Positions 36,454 through 44,161 are shown, counted from the stretch's first letter. The stretch is 64,000 bases of DNA from Hyphomicrobium sp. (GCF_019744875.1 NZ_JAIETU010000005.1:868001-932000); one strand, 5' to 3'. Made by a program: numbers and translations. Notes: generated by a model not told the origin, from the letters alone.

Positions 36454-37173
36454 ATGAAACAGACGATTTTGATTACCGGCGGAACGGCCGGGATCGGGCT
36501 TGCGCTGGCAGAAGCCTTTCTGAGCCGTGGCGACGACGTTGCGGTTTGCGGGCGATCTCCCGAAGCGCTCGCACGCTTTTCGGCCGCGCATCCTGAAGCG
36601 CTCGCCATTCCGGCCGACGTGACCGATGCCAAGGCGAGGGCCGCGATGCTGGATGCCATCGCCAGCCGCTTCGGGAAGCTCGACGTGTTCATCAGCAACG
36701 CCGGCACGTTCGTCGAGCGAGACTTTACCGGCGCGGCGGAGGCTGCCGAGAACCTCGAACAGGAAGTTGCTCTCAATCTCACCGCGCCCATCCAGTTGAC
36801 GGGCGAAGTGCTCAAGTGTTGGCCGGATATCGGTGCAATCGTGTTCGTCAGCTCGGGCTTCGCCTTGGTGTCTCCGGCCCGCGCGCCGACCTACGGTGCT
36901 GTGAAGGCCAGCTTGCACGGCTTCGCGGAAGGGCTGCGCCGGCAGTTGCTCGCCAAGGGGACGCATGTGCTCGAAGTTCTTCCGCCCGCGACGGACACCC
37001 GGATGAACGCGGGCCACGAGGGAAAGAAGATGGCGCCGGCGGAGGTTGCCGCCGTCACGCTGGAAGCTCTTGCGCGCCGCAGGCCGATGGCGCTGCCTGG
37101 GGTCATCCGGATGCTTCCGGCGTTGCTGCGGATCGCGCCGAAGAGCATCAATCGCATGGTCGGGGCGATGTGA
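36454..37173 (+). CDS. Short-chain dehydrogenase/reductase (DltE-like)
   Basis: 239 residues with the classical SDR features: TGGTAGIG nucleotide-binding loop at residues 8-15, NAG (SNAGTFV), the catalytic Ser region VFVSSGF and YGAVK (YxxxK). The overall form, with EVALNLTAPIQLT and a helical C-terminus, resembles the DltE/YciK-like group often found with HxlR regulators. The divergent HxlR gene is its likely repressor. Substrate unknown. Confidence 0.9.
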   Translation: MKQTILITGGTAGIGLALAEAFLSRGDDVAVCGRSPEALARFSAAHPEALAIPADVTDAKARAAMLDAIASRFGKLDVFISNAGTFVERDFTGAAEAAENLEQEVALNLTAPIQLTGEVLKCWPDIGAIVFVSSGFALVSPARAPTYGAVKASLHGFAEGLRRQLLAKGTHVLEVLPPATDTRMNAGHEGKKMAPAEVAAVTLEALARRRPMALPGVIRMLPALLRIAPKSINRMVGAM

Positions 37174-37181
37174 GCGGGCGT

Positions 37182-37820
37182 TCAGGCATAGGGCGTGCGC
37201 GCCATCGCTGCTTTGAGGCCCACGCTTCCCTTGTCGACGATGGCGAGGAATGCGGCGTTCGCTTTTGCCGTGTCTCTCGTCTCGCGAAAGGTGAGGTGAG
37301 CCTGGAGAAGCGCGACTGCCCACGTCGCCAGGAGCGTCGCGGCGGCCAGTCGGGCGTCGGGGTCGGTCGGCTCGCGCCCTACGCTTTCGGCCATAGCGGT
37401 TGCAACGACCTGCGCGAGTTCGTCGCGGATGGCCCTGGCGCGCGCCTTGAGCGTTTCGCTGCGCTCGATGGTTTCGACGAAGCTCTGGCTGCGTTTTGAA
37501 AACTCGACGTAGGGGCTCTGCTCCGCCACCAGCCGGTGAGCGAGCAGGCGGAGCGCCTCGATCGGCACGATCCGGCGCGGCCGATTTCGCAAGGCTTCCC
37601 GCAGGATATCGCGGCCCTCCTCGTCGCGATCGAAGAACATGTCTTCCTTGCGGGCGAAGTGATTGAACACGGTCATTCGCCCCACGTCGGCGGCGGCCGC
37701 GATCTCGTCCACGGTCACGTTGTCGAAGCCGCGCTCGAAGAAAAGGCGCGTGGCGACATTGGAGATGTTCTGCCGCGTGGCGAGGCGTTTGCGGGATCTG
37801 CGGTCGGTGGGTGTTGACAT
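37182..37820 (-). CDS. TetR-family regulator (1)
   Basis: 212 residues: a TetR N-terminal DNA-binding domain (RLATRQNISNVATRLFFERGFDNVTVDEIAAAADVG then RMTVFNHFARKEDMFF) and a helical ligand-binding C-terminal half. The ATG at 37820 is chosen; the frame is open upstream to 38012 only through the intergenic region. It faces the quinone-oxidoreductase-like gene 190 bp away, and a perfect 9-bp inverted repeat lies between them. It is likely a repressor of that gene. Confidence 0.93.
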   Translation of the reverse strand: MSTPTDRRSRKRLATRQNISNVATRLFFERGFDNVTVDEIAAAADVGRMTVFNHFARKEDMFFDRDEEGRDILREALRNRPRRIVPIEALRLLAHRLVAEQSPYVEFSKRSQSFVETIERSETLKARARAIRDELAQVVATAMAESVGREPTDPDARLAAATLLATWAVALLQAHLTFRETRDTAKANAAFLAIVDKGSVGLKAAMARTPYA

Positions 37821-37847
37821 GGGGCGATAGGTACCACATCTCATGGC

Positions 37848-37877
37848 TGTACTAAGTATATTTTTGTGCTTAGTACA
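37848..37877. promoter_or_regulatory. Perfect inverted repeat, candidate TetR-family operator
   Basis: TGTACTAAG, a 12-bp spacer, then CTTAGTACA: nine perfect base pairs in a 30-bp AT-rich site, 27 bp upstream of the TetR(1) start codon and 133 bp upstream of the oxidoreductase gene. The place and symmetry fit autoregulation by the TetR protein. Confidence 0.65.
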
Positions 37878-38010
37878 CATCAATAGTCCAGGGCGGCCGT
37901 TTTGCCCGATGCGCGCCAGTTGGCGCGACGCGGGGAAGCGCTCTCGCGTCCAGGTTTTCCGAGTTTCCAGGCTTACCGGCCGATAGGCCGAGGGCCGGCA
38001 GGAGCAGGTC

Positions 38011-38916
38011 ATGAAAGCAGTTCAGTTCAGCGGATACGGCGGCCCGGAAGTCGTCCGCGTGGTCGAGATCGATGCGCCGCATGCCGGCCCAGGCCAGGTG
38101 CGGATCGCCGTGCGGGCGGCCGGCGTCAATCCGTCGGACTGGAAGCGCCGGGATGGCCAGTATCGCGCCTTCGAGGATGTGACGTTTCCCGCAGGCTTCG
38201 GCGTCGAGGCGTCGGGCCTCGTGGACGAGGTCGGTTCAGGCGTTTCCGGCGTCGCAGTTGGAGACGCGGTGTTCGGCTTCGGTGAAAACACCATGGCCGA
38301 GTCCGCGCTTCTGACGTACTGGGTTCGCAAGCCGGACGATCTGCCCTTCGAGGTAGCGGGTGGACTGCCGGTGATCGTGGACACGGCGACGCGTGCGCTC
38401 GAGGAAGTGGGCGTGTCGTCCGGCCAGACGCTCCTGGTGAGCGGCGCGGCGGGCGGCATCGGTTCCGCTGTCGTTCAGCTCGCACGGAACAAGGGCATCT
38501 CGGTCATCGGCACGGCGAGCGCGCAAAAGCACGACTATCTCCGCGAGCTCGGCGCAATCCCGACGACCTATGGTCCGGGCCTCGCCGAGCGCGTGCGGGC
38601 GCTCGCGCCGCTCGGCGTGAACGCTGCAATCGACGTCGCCGGATCCGGGGTCATCCCCGAGCTGATCGCGATCGTCGGCGATCCCTCGCATGTTCTGTCG
38701 GTCGCCGACTTCTCGGCCGAGACCTACGGCGCGAAGTTTTCCCACGGCCCCCCGAAGGATCCGGAACGAATCTTTGCCTTCGCGGCGCGCCTCCATTCCG
38801 AAGGCCGTTTTCGCTTGCGCATCGAGCGCGCCTTTCCGCTGGAGCAAACCGCGGACACGCAAAAAATCAGCGCCGAGGGGCGCGTGACGGGAAAGCTCAT
38901 CATTTCCATTGGCTGA
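38011..38916 (+). CDS. NADPH:quinone-oxidoreductase-like MDR protein
   Basis: 301 residues of the zinc-independent medium-chain dehydrogenase/reductase superfamily: N-terminal MKAVQFSGYGGPEVV, AGVNPSDWKRRDG, GFGVEASGLVDEVG, and the cofactor loop VSGAAGGIGSAVVQLAR. The catalytic zinc ligands are absent, as in quinone oxidoreductases. AGGAGCAGG precedes the ATG. Control by the divergent TetR(1) is likely, and it is followed by the TetA-like pump after 43 bp, so the two may be co-transcribed. Confidence 0.92.
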   Translation: MKAVQFSGYGGPEVVRVVEIDAPHAGPGQVRIAVRAAGVNPSDWKRRDGQYRAFEDVTFPAGFGVEASGLVDEVGSGVSGVAVGDAVFGFGENTMAESALLTYWVRKPDDLPFEVAGGLPVIVDTATRALEEVGVSSGQTLLVSGAAGGIGSAVVQLARNKGISVIGTASAQKHDYLRELGAIPTTYGPGLAERVRALAPLGVNAAIDVAGSGVIPELIAIVGDPSHVLSVADFSAETYGAKFSHGPPKDPERIFAFAARLHSEGRFRLRIERAFPLEQTADTQKISAEGRVTGKLIISIG

Positions 38917-38959
38917 CGCGCCTGCAAATTCCTCCCGGCCCCGCTCTTCAGAGCCCGCA

Positions 38960-40171
38960 ATGAACACCCCCCTTGTCGTCATCTACGCTGCGATTTGTCT
39001 CGATGCCGTGGGCGTCGGGCTCATCTTTCCTATTCTCCCGCGGCTTCTCGAAGATGTGGCCCACACGCAGCACATCGCGCCGACGATTGGGATCATGGTC
39101 TCGCTCTACGCGCTCATGCAGTTCATCTTTGCGCCGGTGCTTGGCGCCCTGAGCGACAACTTCGGGCGGCGTCCCGTCCTTCTCGTCTCGCTGGCGGGCG
39201 CCACGGTCGACTATCTCGTCATGGCGTTCGCGCCGCAGCTCTGGATGCTGATGCTCGGGCGCGCCATTGCCGGCTTGACCAGCGCCAGCACTTCGGTTGC
39301 CGCGGCCTACATCACGGACATGTCTCCGGAGGATGTGCTGGCCCGCCGGTTCGGCCTGTCGAACGCGATGTTCGGCATTGGCTTCATCATCGGACCGGCG
39401 CTCGGCGGAATTCTCGGCGACCAATGGCTTCGGCTGCCGTTCATCGCAGCGGCCGTGCTCAATGGCTGCAATCTGCTACTGGCACTGTTCGCCCTGCCGG
39501 AATCTCGCACGCCCACGCGCCAGAAGCTCGAACTTGCGTCGCTCAATCCGCTGCGGCCGCTGCGCTGGATGTTCCAGATGAAAGGGCTGCTGCCGATTGT
39601 GTTCGTCTACTTCCTGCTGAGTGGCGCCGGCGAGGCCTATGGCACGTGCTGGGCGCTATGGGGGTTCGATACGTTCCAGTGGAACGGGATGAGGATCGGC
39701 TTGTCGCTCGGCGCGTTCGGCATCTGCCAGACGCTGGTGCAGGCGTTTTTGCCCGGTCCCGCGGCCAAGTTTCTTGGAGAGCGCTGGGCCGTCGTTGCCG
39801 GTCTCACGTGCGCCTGCGTCGCTCTTTCTCTCATGGCTTTCGCCAACCAGGGCTGGATGGTGTTCGCCATCATGCCGGTCTTTGCGCTCGGCGGAATCGG
39901 CACGCCCGCGTTCCAGGCGTTGGCGACGCGGCAAGTCGATGCGGCGTCCCAAGGCCAACTCCAAGGCGTGCTGGCGTCGGCCGTCAGCCTCGCGTCCGTC
40001 ATCACGCCGCTGGTGTTCTCGACGTTCTACTTCCTGGTTCAGAAGGAGTGGCCGGGCGCCATCTGGCTCCTTGTCGTCGCTGTCTACGCAACTGCAGTTC
40101 CGCTGGTTTTTCTCGGCACACGGAGCGCACGCGGGGCACTGCCCCTGCTCACCGCGCGCCGTGCGTCTTAA
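38960..40171 (+). CDS. TetA-like MFS drug:H+ antiporter
   Basis: 403 residues and 12 predicted membrane helices, with close resemblance to tetracycline-efflux proteins of the Tet(A) class: LDAVGVGLIFPILPRLL near the N-terminus, motif A GALSDNFGRRPVLLVSLAGA, and RQVDAASQGQLQG in the second half. The Asp of helix 1 (LDAVG) and the loop 2-3 Asp/Arg are conserved. The start is the ATG at 38960 (frame open to 38909). It is not flanked by its own TetR but sits 0.7 kb from a TetX-like enzyme whose TetR repressor is near-canonical. Substrate untested; tetracyclines are a hypothesis. Confidence 0.92.
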   Translation: MNTPLVVIYAAICLDAVGVGLIFPILPRLLEDVAHTQHIAPTIGIMVSLYALMQFIFAPVLGALSDNFGRRPVLLVSLAGATVDYLVMAFAPQLWMLMLGRAIAGLTSASTSVAAAYITDMSPEDVLARRFGLSNAMFGIGFIIGPALGGILGDQWLRLPFIAAAVLNGCNLLLALFALPESRTPTRQKLELASLNPLRPLRWMFQMKGLLPIVFVYFLLSGAGEAYGTCWALWGFDTFQWNGMRIGLSLGAFGICQTLVQAFLPGPAAKFLGERWAVVAGLTCACVALSLMAFANQGWMVFAIMPVFALGGIGTPAFQALATRQVDAASQGQLQGVLASAVSLASVITPLVFSTFYFLVQKEWPGAIWLLVVAVYATAVPLVFLGTRSARGALPLLTARRAS

Positions 40172-40186
40172 TCGATGGAGGTTCTC

Positions 40187-40585
40187 ATGAAATTCGCATC
40201 CACCCGACTGATTGCCGCCGACGTCAAGGCGATGGTCGCGTTCTACGAAATGGTGACCGGACAGAAGGCGCAGTGGCTTGCGCCGGTGTTCGCGGAAATC
40301 GTCACGCCGGGTGCGACGCTCGCGATCGGATCGGTCGAGACGGTGGCGCTATGGAAGGATGGGAGCGCGGAGCCCGGTGCCAATCGCACCGCTGCGCTCG
40401 AGTTCCAGGTGGCGGATATCGACGCCGACTACGCGCGGCTCAAGGACAAGGTTCCGCTCGTCCATGAGATCAAGACTATGCCTTGGGGGAACAAGACGTT
40501 CCAGTTCCGCGACCCTGAAGGCACAGCGGTTTCGCTCTACATGCCGGCGACGGAAGAGGCGAAGAAGCGCTTCAGCGGCAGGTGA
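40187..40585 (+). CDS. VOC/glyoxalase-fold protein
   Basis: 132 residues of the vicinal-oxygen-chelate fold: KFASTRLIAADVKAMVAFYEMVTG, ALEFQVADIDADYARL, MPWGNKTFQFRDPEGTAVSLYMP, the usual two beta-alpha-beta-beta-beta modules. Members include glyoxalases, dioxygenases and resistance proteins that bind or modify drugs. The ATG at 40187 follows GGAGG. It lies 15 bp after the MFS gene, so the two are probably co-transcribed. Confidence 0.88.
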   Translation: MKFASTRLIAADVKAMVAFYEMVTGQKAQWLAPVFAEIVTPGATLAIGSVETVALWKDGSAEPGANRTAALEFQVADIDADYARLKDKVPLVHEIKTMPWGNKTFQFRDPEGTAVSLYMPATEEAKKRFSGR

Positions 40586-40837
40586 TCCGGTCGGCGTTTC
40601 TCTGGTTCGCAGGATGATCGCGGAATGGAGAGACGGCCATCTTGGGAGACGTCGGGTATCAGCGGGCACGGTCTTTGATGGCCGTGCCTTCGTGCGTTGG
40701 TGACTCTGTTTTCACCGCGGCGGTTCGGGATAGCGAGTGGCCGCAAGAGTTACGGCCATCAGCAGCGAGACGCGCGCGGGATCCGGACAGCTGCCCGCGT
40801 TGGACGGCCATGCGGTTCCCCACGCGCGGTCTCATCG

Positions 40838-42163
40838 TCAGATCTTCGTCTCGATCATTGGGGCTCGTTCGCTAAGCGGCAGCTCCTGCCGAGTGAGCTC
40901 GATGAGTGCCGGGTCGCTCTGCGTGGTTTCGGGATACTCCGGCAAGCGCCAGTCGCCGCCCCTGTCGTGCGACTTGAACCTCGCGATCAAGTCCGGAATG
41001 CGAAGGGCGCTCGCTAAGCGGGCCAACAAGAGCAGGAGGCCAACGCCGAACTTCGTCTTGGGCATGCCCATGCGCAAGAGGGTGGGGCTGATGTTCTGGA
41101 TTTCATTGACGAAGGGCCGCAGCGTTCTGTCGTAGCGCTCGAATGCGCGCGGGAGATTTTCGACATCGCGGTTGATTTCGCCTGCCAAGACGTAAGCGCC
41201 CACCAGCGCGCCTGATACGCCCATGCCGCTGAACGGCGAGGCGCAATGCGCGGCGTCGCCGACGAGCACCACGCGCCCGCTGTGCCAAGTGTCCGTGCGG
41301 ACCTGCACGACTTCCTGCGAGTAGAAGCTGGGCGTCGTTTGCATGCCCTTGATGAAGCGGTCGGTCTGCCAGCCGGCGTCGCGGAAGCGCTTGGCCCAGA
41401 ATTCTTTCTGCCTCTCGGGCGATGCCCTGTGCACGGCTGAGGCTTCCTCGGAGGTTTCCCGGAGCACGAAGTAGACCTGCGTTTCCGTGGGATTGTGGCT
41501 TCGCCGCATGATCATGCGGCCGCCGGGGGCGAGATAGGTGTTGCGGATGTTGCCGTCGTCGGCGTGCGTGCGGGGGATGAACCAATAGGCCATGTGGATG
41601 CCCATCCGCAGATAGGGATCGGGCGCATCGAGCGGGAGAATGTCTCGTCTTATCCGCGAGCCCTGACCATCGGCCCCGACCAGAATATCGAACGTGTCGG
41701 ACGTACCGTCGGAAAACTGAGCCAGCACCTTCCGCCCGTTCTGCATGAACCTCTCGACGCTCGTGCCGAAGACGTACTCGACGTCGTCCTTGGTCGCGTC
41801 GTGGAGAATCCGCACCACGTCGCCCCGCATGATCTCGTAGTCGGACGTCAGGGATTGCACCCCTTGGCCAGACCGGTTGGCCATGATCGTCGCGCCGGTG
41901 CGGCCGTGGGAATCGATGAACGAAACGCCCGCCTCGTCGACGCGCTTGCTCCGAATGGTGCCGATGAGGCCCATGCGCTCGGCCGCCTCGATGCCTTGCC
42001 CACGCAGATCCACCTGCGCGCCCGTTGCCCTGAGGGCCGAGAAGCGCTCGACGACGACGACGTGATGGCCGCTCCGAGAGAGCCAGTAGGCGAGGGCGGG
42101 GCCTGCGATGCCGCAGCCGCAAATCAGAACCTTGAGGGAAGGCTTATTGGAACGCTCAGACAT
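40838..42163 (-). CDS. TetX-like FAD-dependent monooxygenase
   Basis: 441 residues of the aromatic hydroxylase type: FAD-binding LICGCGIAGPALAYWLSRSG with a terminal Glu (VVERF), VGADGQGSRIR and the second FAD motif VLVGDAAHCASPFSGMGVSGAL. Tetracycline destructases such as TetX belong to this fold, as do many hydroxylases of other substrates. Identity to TetX itself was not measured. The ATG at 42163 has GGAG upstream; the frame is open to 42616 only across the TetR gene. Its promoter region carries two tet-type operators and it faces a tetracycline-repressor-like gene, which makes tetracycline-like inducers and substrates the leading hypothesis. Confidence 0.9.
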   Translation of the reverse strand: MSERSNKPSLKVLICGCGIAGPALAYWLSRSGHHVVVVERFSALRATGAQVDLRGQGIEAAERMGLIGTIRSKRVDEAGVSFIDSHGRTGATIMANRSGQGVQSLTSDYEIMRGDVVRILHDATKDDVEYVFGTSVERFMQNGRKVLAQFSDGTSDTFDILVGADGQGSRIRRDILPLDAPDPYLRMGIHMAYWFIPRTHADDGNIRNTYLAPGGRMIMRRSHNPTETQVYFVLRETSEEASAVHRASPERQKEFWAKRFRDAGWQTDRFIKGMQTTPSFYSQEVVQVRTDTWHSGRVVLVGDAAHCASPFSGMGVSGALVGAYVLAGEINRDVENLPRAFERYDRTLRPFVNEIQNISPTLLRMGMPKTKFGVGLLLLLARLASALRIPDLIARFKSHDRGGDWRLPEYPETTQSDPALIELTRQELPLSERAPMIETKI

Positions 42164-42180
42164 GGGGGAACTCCGCAAAT

Positions 42181-42193
42181 CTATCACTGATAG
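42181..42193. promoter_or_regulatory. Tet operator-like site 1
   Basis: CTATCACTGATAG is palindromic apart from the central base. It matches the core of the Tn10 operator tetO2 (TCCCTATCAGTGATAGAGA). It lies 18 bp upstream of the monooxygenase start (42163). Its centre is 30 bp from that of site 2, the same centre spacing I recall for Tn10 tetO1/tetO2. It should bind the adjacent TetR. Confidence 0.85.
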
Positions 42194-42210
42194 GGAGCTT
42201 GCAACATTCC

Positions 42211-42223
42211 CTATCACTGATAG
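42211..42223. promoter_or_regulatory. Tet operator-like site 2, 9 bp before the TetR start
   Basis: TCCCTATCACTGATAG (42208-42223) contains the same 13-bp core as site 1 and extends the match to tetO2 on its left side. It ends 9 bp before the repressor ATG. On the minus strand TTGACA (42231-42226), a good -35 for the monooxygenase, abuts it, so repressor binding should block that promoter. Confidence 0.87.
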
Positions 42224-42232
42224 ATTGTCAAT

Positions 42233-42862
42233 ATGAGCAAACTGAATCGTGAAGCCGTTATTGCCGCAGCCCTGGATCTGCTCGACGAGGTTGGCCTGGA
42301 CGCCATCAGCACCCGGCAACTCGCAAAGCGCCTCGGCGTCGAGCAGCCGTCGCTGTACTGGCACTTTCGGAAGAAGGAGGACCTGCTCGCCGCGATGGCC
42401 GCGACGGCGATGGCGCCTCATGCGACCAAGCCGCTTCCGACGGCATCCGACGACTGGGCCGAGTGGTTCCGCGAGAACACGCGCAGCTTCCGGCGAACGC
42501 TGCTGATGCGGCGTGACGGTGCACGGCTCCATGCCGGCTCGCGACCCACAACGGAGGATATGGAGCGGATCTTCCGGAAGTTGGATTTCCTGATTGCCTC
42601 CGGCGTGCCGGAGCACGATGCCCGCGCGGCGATGATTGCGTCAGGCCGCTTCACGGTGGGCAGCGTGCTGGAGGAGCAAGCGGAAGCCAGTTTCGACGTG
42701 GCCAAGGGCGAGCCGCCGGCAGATGATCCTTCGATCGATCATGAAGCTGTTTTCGAGGACGGGCTGAGCCTCATCCTCGATGGTCTTGCGGCAAGACTGC
42801 CAGGCGGCGCATCGGCGGGTGCAGGTGGGGGAGCCGTTAAGCGGAAAGGCCGAAAGAGCTAA
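42233..42862 (+). CDS. tetR: Tetracycline-repressor-like TetR (2)
   Basis: 209 residues that align gaplessly with the Tn10 repressor TetR(B) through at least residue 105. The recognition helix QPSLYWHFRKK keeps Gln38, Leu41-Tyr42-Trp43-His44 and Lys48, with Thr40 changed to Ser. At inducer-contact positions Asn82, His100, Arg104 and Pro105 are kept, Thr103 is Ser, and His64 is not kept (His at 63, Ala at 64). A Glu corresponds to Glu147. It is expected to bind tetO-like sites and release them on inducer binding. No Shine-Dalgarno precedes the ATG, and the upstream promoter could give leaderless mRNA. Comparison is from memory of TetR(B). Confidence 0.93.
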   Translation: MSKLNREAVIAAALDLLDEVGLDAISTRQLAKRLGVEQPSLYWHFRKKEDLLAAMAATAMAPHATKPLPTASDDWAEWFRENTRSFRRTLLMRRDGARLHAGSRPTTEDMERIFRKLDFLIASGVPEHDARAAMIASGRFTVGSVLEEQAEASFDVAKGEPPADDPSIDHEAVFEDGLSLILDGLAARLPGGASAGAGGGAVKRKGRKS

Positions 42863-42865
42863 GCG

Positions 42866-43309
42866 CTACGAGTTGCACCGCCGCGATGCAGGACCAGTTC
42901 GTTTCGGCAAAAGCTGATCGAGGGTGATCTCTCCGAAGCGCTCGACGAACAGCGCCTCTGCCTGCGCCATCGTGTCCGTGAGGGCCGCGTTCACGTTTTT
43001 CTGGATCATGCAGTCAGGGCGCTCGCTCCGATTGCCGATGGCAAACAGAGTGGGGCGATTGAGGGCCTCGTAGACGTCGAGCAGCGTGATCTGCTCCAGC
43101 GGACGCGACAGTTGCCAGCCGCCGCCGTGGCCTTTGCCGGACTGGACATGGCCCGCTTCGCGCAATCCGGCCATCGTCCGGCGAAACACCGCCGGGTTGG
43201 TGCCCATGCTTTTGGCGAGCACGTCCGAGGTCAACGGTTCATCAACCTGCGCCATGTGCAGCAGCACGTGCAGCACGTCCGACAGCCTAGTGTCCTTGTT
43301 CATTCGCAT
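42866..43309 (-). CDS. Rrf2-family regulator (1), without cluster Cys
   Basis: 147 residues with the Rrf2 winged helix: RLSDVLHVLLHMAQ, LTSDVLAKSMGTNPAVFRRTMAGLREAGHVQSGKG and GGGWQLSRP. Fe-S Rrf2 proteins (IscR, NsrR, RirA) have three Cys in the central region; here only Cys100 is nearby, so a cluster is unlikely and thiol or ligand sensing is more plausible. The start is at 43309 or at the ATG two codons later (43303). The frame is open upstream, but only across the intergenic region and a shadow of the methyltransferase gene. Two perfect operators lie in the divergent gap with the methyltransferase. Confidence 0.9.
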   Translation of the reverse strand: MRMNKDTRLSDVLHVLLHMAQVDEPLTSDVLAKSMGTNPAVFRRTMAGLREAGHVQSGKGHGGGWQLSRPLEQITLLDVYEALNRPTLFAIGNRSERPDCMIQKNVNAALTDTMAQAEALFVERFGEITLDQLLPKRTGPASRRCNS

Positions 43310-43354
43310 GTCCGTTCGGTGAACGCCGTGTGCGACGATCCGATTCAATTTCTT

Positions 43355-43375
43355 ACGTATCTGTTGTTGATACGT
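43355..43375. promoter_or_regulatory. Inverted repeat operator candidate 1 (Rrf2 gap)
   Basis: ACGTATC, seven bases, GATACGT: perfect 7-bp arms, centre at 43365. A second site of the same design follows 38 bp away. Both lie between the Rrf2(1) and methyltransferase genes, so the regulator probably binds them to control both directions. Confidence 0.7.
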
Positions 43376-43392
43376 GATGGATTGCTCGCTAT

Positions 43393-43413
43393 ATGTATCT
43401 ATAACTGATACAT
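43393..43413. promoter_or_regulatory. Inverted repeat operator candidate 2 (Rrf2 gap)
   Basis: ATGTATC, seven bases, GATACAT: perfect 7-bp arms, centre at 43403. It shares the consensus AYGTATC-N7-GATACRT with site 1. It lies 62 bp upstream of the methyltransferase ATG at 43475. Confidence 0.7.
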
Positions 43414-43474
43414 GAGGTGATCGCGCGATGTCCACTGTTGCCGGCTCAGTGCTTGTGTTCTCCGGGGTGGCGCG

Positions 43475-44161
43475 ATGACCGGCAATCTTGCGCCATTCCT
43501 GGATCCGGCCTCTGTCGCGGCCTACGCCGGTGAAACCCCGAAAAAGGTGCCGGGCCTGTCGGACCTTCACCGGATGACGGAACTTCTGCTCGCCGAACGG
43601 GCGCCTGGGGCCGCTCATATGCTCGTGGTTGGCGCGGGAGGCGGGCTCGAGGTTCGCGCCATGGCACAGGCGCGGCCGGGCTGGCGGTTCACAGGCGTCG
43701 ATCCATCGCCCGCCATGCTGGATCTTGCGCGGCGGATCGTTGCGCCTCACGCCGACAGGGTCGAGCTGATTGCCGGAACGGTCGATCAGGCGCCACTTGG
43801 TCCCTTCGACGGCGCGACGTGTCTTCTTACGCTGCACTTTCTCGACGGGGGCGAAAGGGTGCGGACGCTTCGGGAAATCCGGCGTCGTCTGAAGCCGGGC
43901 CGCGCACTCGTGGTCGCACATCACACGGCGCCCGATGGCGATCCGGAGCGCTGGCTTGCCCGTTCGGCCGCGTTCGCAGACCACGCGGGCTCTGATCCTG
44001 CGAAGGCGGCGGGGTCTGCAAAGGCGATGGCCGCGCGCCTGCCGCTCCTAAGCCCCGCCGAAGAAGGGGCGATGTTGCGTGAGGCCGGTTTCGAGGAGCC
44101 GGCGCTGTTTTACGCCGCGTTCTCGTTTCGCGGCTGGGTGGCGACAGCTGGTCAATCCTGA
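43475..44161 (+). CDS. Class I SAM-dependent methyltransferase
   Basis: 228 residues with a Rossmann-fold SAM site: VVGAGGGLEV (motif I), VDPSPAMLDLAR, a strand-loop VELIAGTVDQ, then CLLTLHFLDGG and LREIRRRLKPGRALVVAHH. Class and cofactor are clear; the substrate is not. The ATG at 43475 is in a short leader after operator 2. It precedes the GST gene by 38 bp in the same orientation, and is probably repressed by the divergent Rrf2(1). Confidence 0.92.
   Translation: MTGNLAPFLDPASVAAYAGETPKKVPGLSDLHRMTELLLAERAPGAAHMLVVGAGGGLEVRAMAQARPGWRFTGVDPSPAMLDLARRIVAPHADRVELIAGTVDQAPLGPFDGATCLLTLHFLDGGERVRTLREIRRRLKPGRALVVAHHTAPDGDPERWLARSAAFADHAGSDPAKAAGSAKAMAARLPLLSPAEEGAMLREAGFEEPALFYAAFSFRGWVATAGQS

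Noticed and set aside
36421-37839. Upstream extension of the HxlR frame to 633 residues
   Set aside because: It overlaps the SDR and TetR(1) genes and carries no recognisable domain before the HxlR core; only the last 160 residues are credible.
42164-42616. N-terminal extension of the monooxygenase to 592 residues
   Set aside because: It would run through the TetR gene and its operators. The ATG at 42163 with GGAG gives a normal hydroxylase start.
42866-43309. Naming the Rrf2 regulators IscR, NsrR or RirA
   Set aside because: The three Cys that hold the cluster in those proteins are not present.
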